The notes under the pieces are model-generated. The model saw only the letters and a program-made list of their open reading frames with translations. It did no database searches and was not told where the DNA came from. From Fibrobacter sp. UWP2 (GTDB lineage Bacteria; Fibrobacterota; Fibrobacteria; Fibrobacterales; Fibrobacteraceae), in the NCBI RefSeq assembly GCF_900141705.1, contig NZ_FQYM01000010.1, positions 1 through 64,000 on the forward strand: a DNA stretch of 64,000 nucleotides. Reading direction: 5' to 3'. The translations under genes were made by a program, and so were the position numbers. This document shows, piece by piece, positions 59,845-64,000 of this stretch (within the stretch, counting starts at the first letter, position 1; each line of letters opens with the position of its first letter).

Positions 59845-60672
59845 ATGAAGCCGATAACAGACTACCAAGACTATCGTCTCTACATGCGAGATTTTTACGC
59901 GGAGCGCAAGGCTAGTTCCGCATTTTCGTGGCGGGCGTTTGCAAAGCTCGCAGGATTTGCCTCATCGGGATACTTGAAGCTGGTTTGCGACGGTAAGACG
60001 CGCCTTAGCCGAGTCGGCCTCTCCAAGGTGGCCAAGGCCATGAAACTCGCCAAAATCCAGACGGAATATTTCCGCGCCATGGTGGCGTTCAGCGATGAGC
60101 CCGATGTCAACAAGAGGGCGGCTGCTTTCGAGAAAATGCAGGCCATTGCCGAAGAGAACAAGGTCCGCATTGTGGGCGAATCGGCCTACCGCTATTTTGA
60201 CACATGGTGGAATCCGATATTGCGCGAGATGGCGCCGATGCTCGCGGTGGCATCGCCGACCCAGATTTCAAATTTGCTCTATGGCGGCGTGACGCGCTTT
60301 GATGTGCAGCAGTCGCTCGACTTTTTGGTGGAGGCCGGTTTTTTGACCCGTACGGGCCATAACGTTTACGAGCAGACCGACAAGGCCGTGGCGGGCTCCT
60401 CCGATGCGATTCCCAAGGCGATTCGCATGATGCAAAAGCAAATGGCTTTGCTGGGGGCGCGAATTATTGATGAGCTGCCCAAGTCGGAACGCAATTTTTC
60501 GGGCCTCACGGTGGCGGCGAACAAGCAGACCTACGAACGCGTTGTCGAGGAGCTTACCACCTGCCGCAAAAAGATTGCCTCCATTGTGGCGAACGCCGAG
60601 AACGGCAATCGCATTTACCGTTTAAACTTGCATTTTTTCCCTGTAACCAAAGAAATATTCAATGAAAAATAA
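59845..60672 (+). CDS. TIGR02147 family protein (putative regulator), second copy
   Basis: 275 residues. The canonical start MKPITDYQDYRLYMRDFYAE is followed by FSWRAFAKLAGFASSGYLKL, DGKTRLSRVGLSKVAKAMKL and EYFRAMVAFSDE, the family's helix-turn-helix-like region and hallmark core; YRYFDTWWNPILREM is typical of the second half. Same architecture as the copy at 15642, with low overall identity. AAGGAG is 6 nt before the ATG. Its last 11 nt overlap the FISUMP lipoprotein start, so the pair is coupled. Confidence 0.9.
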   Translation: MKPITDYQDYRLYMRDFYAERKASSAFSWRAFAKLAGFASSGYLKLVCDGKTRLSRVGLSKVAKAMKLAKIQTEYFRAMVAFSDEPDVNKRAAAFEKMQAIAEENKVRIVGESAYRYFDTWWNPILREMAPMLAVASPTQISNLLYGGVTRFDVQQSLDFLVEAGFLTRTGHNVYEQTDKAVAGSSDAIPKAIRMMQKQMALLGARIIDELPKSERNFSGLTVAANKQTYERVVEELTTCRKKIASIVANAENGNRIYRLNLHFFPVTKEIFNEK

Positions 60673-62707
60673 AACGTTCTTGCTTGGATTCGTCTTTTTT
60701 TGGATAACCGCATTGCTGTTCGTTTCGGCGTGTTCCGAGAGTTCCGAAAAGAAGGTCGCCTCGGGCTACACCGAAGACGAGAATGCTACCCTCGACAGCG
60801 TCGCTTACGAAAAGGTCCTCCAAACCTGGGAGCCCGTCGTTGCGGTGGACTCCGCCAAGCGCAACTACAGCGGCGCCGATACGACGGTGGAGGCGAGCTG
60901 GTACGAGGTGGTGTTCAATACCGATGCCAAGGAGTTCTATTCGTATAGCGATACCGCCGCCGACTCTGCCAACCTTGTGGTGAATCTGTACGAGAAGGAG
61001 AACGCGGTTCAATTGACGGTGCAGTCTGCCGACATCAATAGCTATTATACGTATTTGCTAAAGCGTGAGGCCATGCAGGCTGTTGTCGAGGAGCGTCTGG
61101 ATGTGTTCTACAGCGGCGACTCGGCCGAGTCGGCGTGCCGCGCGGGCCTTAGTGCCTTCGAGGCGAGTTGCACCGAAAAGGAAGGTGCGTTTACGGACCA
61201 GTTTGGGCTGGATGTTTGCGACGAACTGCACTTGGTCTGCGTCACGACGGTGACGCCTAAGGATTCTGCCGCCACTTACCTGAAGGATGTGGCCATGACA
61301 TTGCAACAGCAGGGTCTCGGTATTTTGCAGGACATGGGCCACGACGTTCCCGTCATTGACACTGCCGACACCAGTGTAAACGATACCGCCGACACCTCGG
61401 CAACGACTGCGCAAAAACGCATTTCAAGTTTTACGGACGCACGTGATGGCCACGAGTACAAAACAGTCCAGATTGGCGACCAGGAATGGATGGCCGAGAA
61501 CTTGAATTACGCCTACACGGTGCCGACGACAAATTCGGATTCGTCCAGTTTTTGCTATGACAACGACCCTGCCAACTGCGAAAAGTTCGGGCGGCTTTAC
61601 ATGTGGTCGGCGGCCATAGACAGTGCTGGCCTTTTTAGTGACGTCACCAAGGGCTATGGCGAAGGGATCGTGTATTATAACATCATGAATGTACAGGGGG
61701 TGTGCCCCGAGGGCTGGCGTCTTCCCAACTTTGACGACTTCGAAATATTGTTCCACTATGCCGGCGACGACAGCCTGGAGGCCAAGCGCCTGAAGTCGGT
61801 AGACCACATGGGAGACGACACTTACGGTTTCGCCCTCCTTTCTGCAGGGGCTGGTGAAGTCCCGGTGAACAATGGGGTAGATTCTGTAATTCCAGTTAGA
61901 TACTTTGATACGGATATTAAGGGATACTTGTGGAGCGCTTCGAACGATGGGCGTTTTCCTTACCTTGTGTCGGTGACAAAATATTGGGATTATTTTGATA
62001 ATGGAGGGAGGAGGCAATTTAGACCTGGCAATTATGCCTTTTCGGTGCGCTGCATTAAGGGGGCGACCGAACTGACTTCGCCAATGGACATGTTGGACCC
62101 CGCCACAGTGACATTGGATTCCCTGGTGGATGCCCGTGACGGGCATGTGTATAAAACGGTCCAGATCGGCGACCAGGTTTGGATGGCGGAGAACCTGAAT
62201 TACAATGGCGGCGAAAACAGCGTTTGCTACGATAACGACGAAGAAAACTGCACTCAATATGGCAGGCTATACAAGTGGGCCACGGCGGTGGGCTCTACGG
62301 ATGCCGTGTGTGCGCAAAAGCCTCTTTGTGAATTTACGACCAAGGTCCAGGGCGTATGCCCGGAGGGTTGGCACATTCCCTCTATGCAGGAGACTGATTC
62401 CTTATATGCAAGAATAGGGTCCACGTGCAACGCCCTGATGAGTACAGATTATGATTACTATTGCAAAGGCTTCGATTTGTACGGCTTTAACCTAAAAGCA
62501 GTGGGTGGAGCCAAGGTGTCTGGCGATAGCATTGTATTTAGTGATTCGCTTACGACGTTGACTGGAGCTGTATGGATAACTTCTATATATGGGAGCGTGG
62601 AACCCTATAGTGCCTATACCTTTGGGGGATGGGGGCGAACTGCTCGCGGATGCTTTGAACAGGATGTGCGTACAGTGTACGCCCCGGTCCGCTGCCTCAA
62701 GGACTGA
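60662..62707 (+). CDS. Lipoprotein with two FISUMP (TIGR02145) domains
   Basis: 681 residues. The lipobox is VSAC at about Cys22, followed by SESSEKK. Residues ~30-240 are a domain I do not recognise. Residues ~254-465 and ~488-681 are two copies of the Fibrobacter succinogenes major paralogous domain: DARDGHEYKTVQIGDQEWMA then ENLNY and GVCPEGWRLPNFDDFEI, with repeated VRCIK/VRCLK ends. This domain is abundant on Fibrobacter surface proteins and has a fold related to C-type-lectin/FGE proteins; its ligand is unknown. Coupled to the TIGR02147 gene and ended by a perfect terminator. Confidence 0.9.
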   Translation: MKNKTFLLGFVFFWITALLFVSACSESSEKKVASGYTEDENATLDSVAYEKVLQTWEPVVAVDSAKRNYSGADTTVEASWYEVVFNTDAKEFYSYSDTAADSANLVVNLYEKENAVQLTVQSADINSYYTYLLKREAMQAVVEERLDVFYSGDSAESACRAGLSAFEASCTEKEGAFTDQFGLDVCDELHLVCVTTVTPKDSAATYLKDVAMTLQQQGLGILQDMGHDVPVIDTADTSVNDTADTSATTAQKRISSFTDARDGHEYKTVQIGDQEWMAENLNYAYTVPTTNSDSSSFCYDNDPANCEKFGRLYMWSAAIDSAGLFSDVTKGYGEGIVYYNIMNVQGVCPEGWRLPNFDDFEILFHYAGDDSLEAKRLKSVDHMGDDTYGFALLSAGAGEVPVNNGVDSVIPVRYFDTDIKGYLWSASNDGRFPYLVSVTKYWDYFDNGGRRQFRPGNYAFSVRCIKGATELTSPMDMLDPATVTLDSLVDARDGHVYKTVQIGDQVWMAENLNYNGGENSVCYDNDEENCTQYGRLYKWATAVGSTDAVCAQKPLCEFTTKVQGVCPEGWHIPSMQETDSLYARIGSTCNALMSTDYDYYCKGFDLYGFNLKAVGGAKVSGDSIVFSDSLTTLTGAVWITSIYGSVEPYSAYTFGGWGRTARGCFEQDVRTVYAPVRCLKD

Positions 62708-62740
62708 TTTTTAGAGCCCGCTTTTAGTGGTTACAAACGA

Positions 62741-62770
62741 AAAGCCTCCGGATATGGGTCCGGAGGCTTT
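62741..62770. terminator. Bidirectional terminator between the FISUMP lipoprotein and the small lipoprotein
   Basis: Perfect 12-bp stem (AAAGCCTCCGGA/TCCGGAGGCTTT, 6-nt loop). It lies 34 nt after one stop and 41 nt after the convergent one. Confidence 0.9.
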
Positions 62771-62810
62771 GTTGGGTGTACGGGTTGTTAGTTGTTAAAC
62801 TCGTTTATTA

Positions 62811-63106
62811 TTAGAAGAGGGAGCAGGTGGCGCCTTCTTCGTAATAGTAATTGGTTATTCCCATGCCATCGTCAGGGCAAGTAGCGGTAGCGCCAGAGGG
62901 GCAGCTGGAGACGGATTCGGTCTTAACGCCTGTGCTGGAGCCGCCGCAGAGAAGGTCTACCGTAGAGGCATCGCCGTCGATGCACATCTGGCTACCGTCT
63001 TCGTATTTGAAGAGGCAGGCGTCGCCACCCGAAGATTCGTCGTCGCTGCAAGCGGTGAATGCGGCTGCCATGGCAATGATAGAGATAAGAGAGAGAGTTT
63101 TTTCAT
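62811..63106 (-). CDS. Small Cys-rich lipoprotein, signal peptide out of frame (possible phase variation)
   Basis: From the ATG at 63071 the frame gives 86 residues: MAAAFTACSDDESSGGDAC, then a Cys-rich domain (CLFKYEDGSQMC, LLCGG, SCPSGATATCPDDG). That start lacks most of a signal peptide. A better start is the ATG at 63106, with AAAGGAA and a TAACTTTG box ahead, but a (CT)5 tract makes it out of frame by two bases. With (CT)4 the N-terminus would be MKKLSLISIIAMAAAFTAC, a perfect lipoprotein signal. Either the gene is switched off here, or it is a sequencing or assembly slip. Confidence 0.65.
63088..63097 (-). repeat. (CT)5 tract in the signal-peptide region of the small lipoprotein
   Basis: AGAGAGAGAG on the plus strand, next to a run of six T (A6 on the coding strand). 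Gain or loss of one unit moves the start codon in and out of frame. Confidence 0.8.
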
Positions 63107-63138
63107 GAGGTGTATTCCTTTGTCTGTGATTGATAACT

Positions 63139-63146
63139 CAAAGTTA
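63139..63146 (-). promoter_or_regulatory. TAACTTTG promoter box of the small lipoprotein
   Basis: Exact TAnnTTTG match on the minus strand, 33 nt before the ATG at 63106, which supports that ATG as the original start. Confidence 0.55.
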
Positions 63147-63209
63147 AGTTCTCTTTTTTTAAGTGGGTAGATGCAAGAAGTGACTATTTTCTTATTTTAA
63201 ACAGAAAAT

Positions 63210-63259
63210 ATGAACAAATTCATGTTTTTTCGAGCTATATGAAACGATGTGTTTCATAT
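63210..63259. promoter_or_regulatory. Two palindromes in the divergent spacer
   Basis: ATGAA-CAAA-TTCAT (63210-63223) and ATATGAAAC-GATGT-GTTTCATAT (63237-63259, perfect 9-bp arms), between the small lipoprotein and nucleotidyltransferase genes. They share the word ATGAA and could be operator sites. The rest of the 275-bp spacer shows nothing else. Confidence 0.4.
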
Positions 63260-63366
63260 GGTATTTTGGGGTCTTTTTTGGGACGGTTCAATAAATGCAT
63301 CCAAAAACCGGTGAAAAAGGGTGCCGATGACGGCTCTGGGTCGTTAGGGTGCCCCCTCTTATTAAC

Positions 63367-63374
63367 TATATTTG
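63367..63374 (+). promoter_or_regulatory. TATATTTG promoter box of the nucleotidyltransferase-like gene
   Basis: Exact match ending 7 nt before the ATG at 63382, the same spacing as at 28145. Confidence 0.55.
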
Positions 63375-63381
63375 GTGCGCT

Positions 63382-63696
63382 ATGGCTCTTTGCATAGAAA
63401 ACGATCAACTGGAAACGGTCCAGCGTATTTTGAGTCTTCACTTCGAGGGCTTGGAAGTTTGGGCCTTTGGCGCCCGCGTGACGGGCGTGGACCTGACTCC
63501 CGAAACCGAGTTGGAACTGGTGGTGCTCACCCAAAGCCCCATCTCTTTTGAAGACATGGTTGCGGTCGAGAAGGCTTTTGTAGAGAGCGGGCTTCCATTC
63601 CGTGTCGATGTGATGGACTGGGTCAAGCTCCCCGAAACGATGCAAAAACAAATCAAGAAAGAACACGACGTGGTGCAGGCCGCTGCCGAAGAATAA
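63382..63696 (+). CDS. Minimal-nucleotidyltransferase-like protein with altered active site
   Basis: 104 residues from the ATG at 63382. EVWAFGARVTG is the family's glycine-serine-type motif (GSRxxG, with Ala for Ser), followed by ELELVVLT where the usual DxD metal pair should be, and FRVDVMDWVKL with the third Asp. Glu in place of the first two Asp makes catalysis doubtful. Such proteins often act as antitoxins or pair with a HEPN partner; no HEPN gene is visible here. The next gene starts 6 nt after the stop. Confidence 0.75.
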   Translation: MALCIENDQLETVQRILSLHFEGLEVWAFGARVTGVDLTPETELELVVLTQSPISFEDMVAVEKAFVESGLPFRVDVMDWVKLPETMQKQIKKEHDVVQAAAEE

Positions 63697-63702
63697 TTGA
63701 AT

Positions 63703-64000
63703 ATGAAACGTCTTTTACCCCTTCTCGTTGCAACCCTCCTTTCTACACCGCTCTTTGCCCAGGACGAAGTGGCGCAGGCAAAAGCCTTAATCCGCGACGG
63801 CAAGTGCGCTGACGCCATTGCCCCGCTGCAAAAGCTCTCCAAGGCGAAGTTCAAGACCCATGCGGGCGCCCAAGCCTCCGTGATGCTCACGGAATGCTAC
63901 CTGCGCGAACACAAGCGCGACGAGGCCCTCTCGCTCTCGTCTAAGTTCCTGGAATATCACGTTTCTTCGGAATACCGTGAACGTATGGAACTGGCGCACG
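63703..64000 (+). CDS. Secreted helical-repeat protein, cut by the window end
   Basis: The first 99 residues only. The signal peptide MKRLLPLLVATLLSTPLFAQ is followed by DEVAQAKALIRDGKCADAIA and TECYLREHKRDEALSLSSKF, which look like tetratricopeptide-type helical pairs of an outer-membrane assembly or cell-division accessory protein. It follows the nucleotidyltransferase-like gene by 6 nt. Confidence 0.7.
   Translation, partial: MKRLLPLLVATLLSTPLFAQDEVAQAKALIRDGKCADAIAPLQKLSKAKFKTHAGAQASVMLTECYLREHKRDEALSLSSKFLEYHVSSEYRERMELAH

Overview
The window reads as a piece of a Fibrobacter chromosome (Fibrobacterota, FCB group). Two proteins of the TIGR02147 family and a lipoprotein with two FISUMP (TIGR02145) domains belong to families named after Fibrobacter succinogenes. 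There is also a secreted GH5 endoglucanase locus, many short-signal lipoproteins with Ser-rich linkers, and promoter boxes of the form TAnnTTTG, as in Bacteroidota. No rRNA, CRISPR array, transposase or prophage gene was found.

Layout. 1-5.2 kb: an LTA-synthase-like sulfatase with a truncated paralog, and iorAB (2-oxoacid oxidation). 5.3-12.3 kb: a diguanylate cyclase, tRNA-Ser, a class A penicillin-binding protein coupled to a lipoprotein, a TauE/SafE permease and a GIY-YIG protein. 12.3-20.8 kb: nhaA, then a polysaccharide-degradation locus (beta-helix protein, TIGR02147 protein plus lipoprotein, GH5 endoglucanase, Ser-rich lipoprotein). 20.8-36.7 kb: housekeeping and envelope genes (nitroreductase, prs, lysA, lipoproteins, CBM48 protein, rpe, BatD-like protein, two outer-membrane proteins, a sodium symporter, an M48-like protease, a DUF4954 left-handed beta-helix protein, a glycosyltransferase). 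36.7-42.1 kb: sbcCD, tRNA-Met and a phosphodiesterase.

42.1-49.8 kb is the most distinctive part. A minus-strand run rsmG-parA-parB-M23 peptidase-bactofilin joins chromosome segregation to a cytoskeletal scaffold and a peptidoglycan endopeptidase. Four parS palindromes (46137, 47226, 48185, 49678) lie within 3.6 kb just upstream of it. AT-rich intergenic regions on both sides carry DnaA-box-like 9-mers, so this is probably close to the replication origin. One parS sits at the very end of a 189-bp, palindrome-rich, in-frame insertion inside an acetyltransferase gene. A second, smaller palindromic insertion lies in frame in rsmG, and a 152-bp element with inverted ends forms the 3' end of lysA. 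Together they suggest small palindromic elements that spread without breaking reading frames.

49.8-64 kb, mostly plus strand: a FecR-domain protein, a lipid A acyltransferase-like protein, a histidine acid phosphatase, a hydrolase, secA, tmk, a membrane phosphodiesterase, a second TIGR02147-lipoprotein pair, a small lipoprotein whose signal peptide is put out of frame by a CT repeat, a nucleotidyltransferase-like protein and a truncated secreted repeat protein.

About half of the recognisable promoter boxes lie only 1-10 nt upstream of the start codon, so leaderless or nearly leaderless mRNAs look common here.
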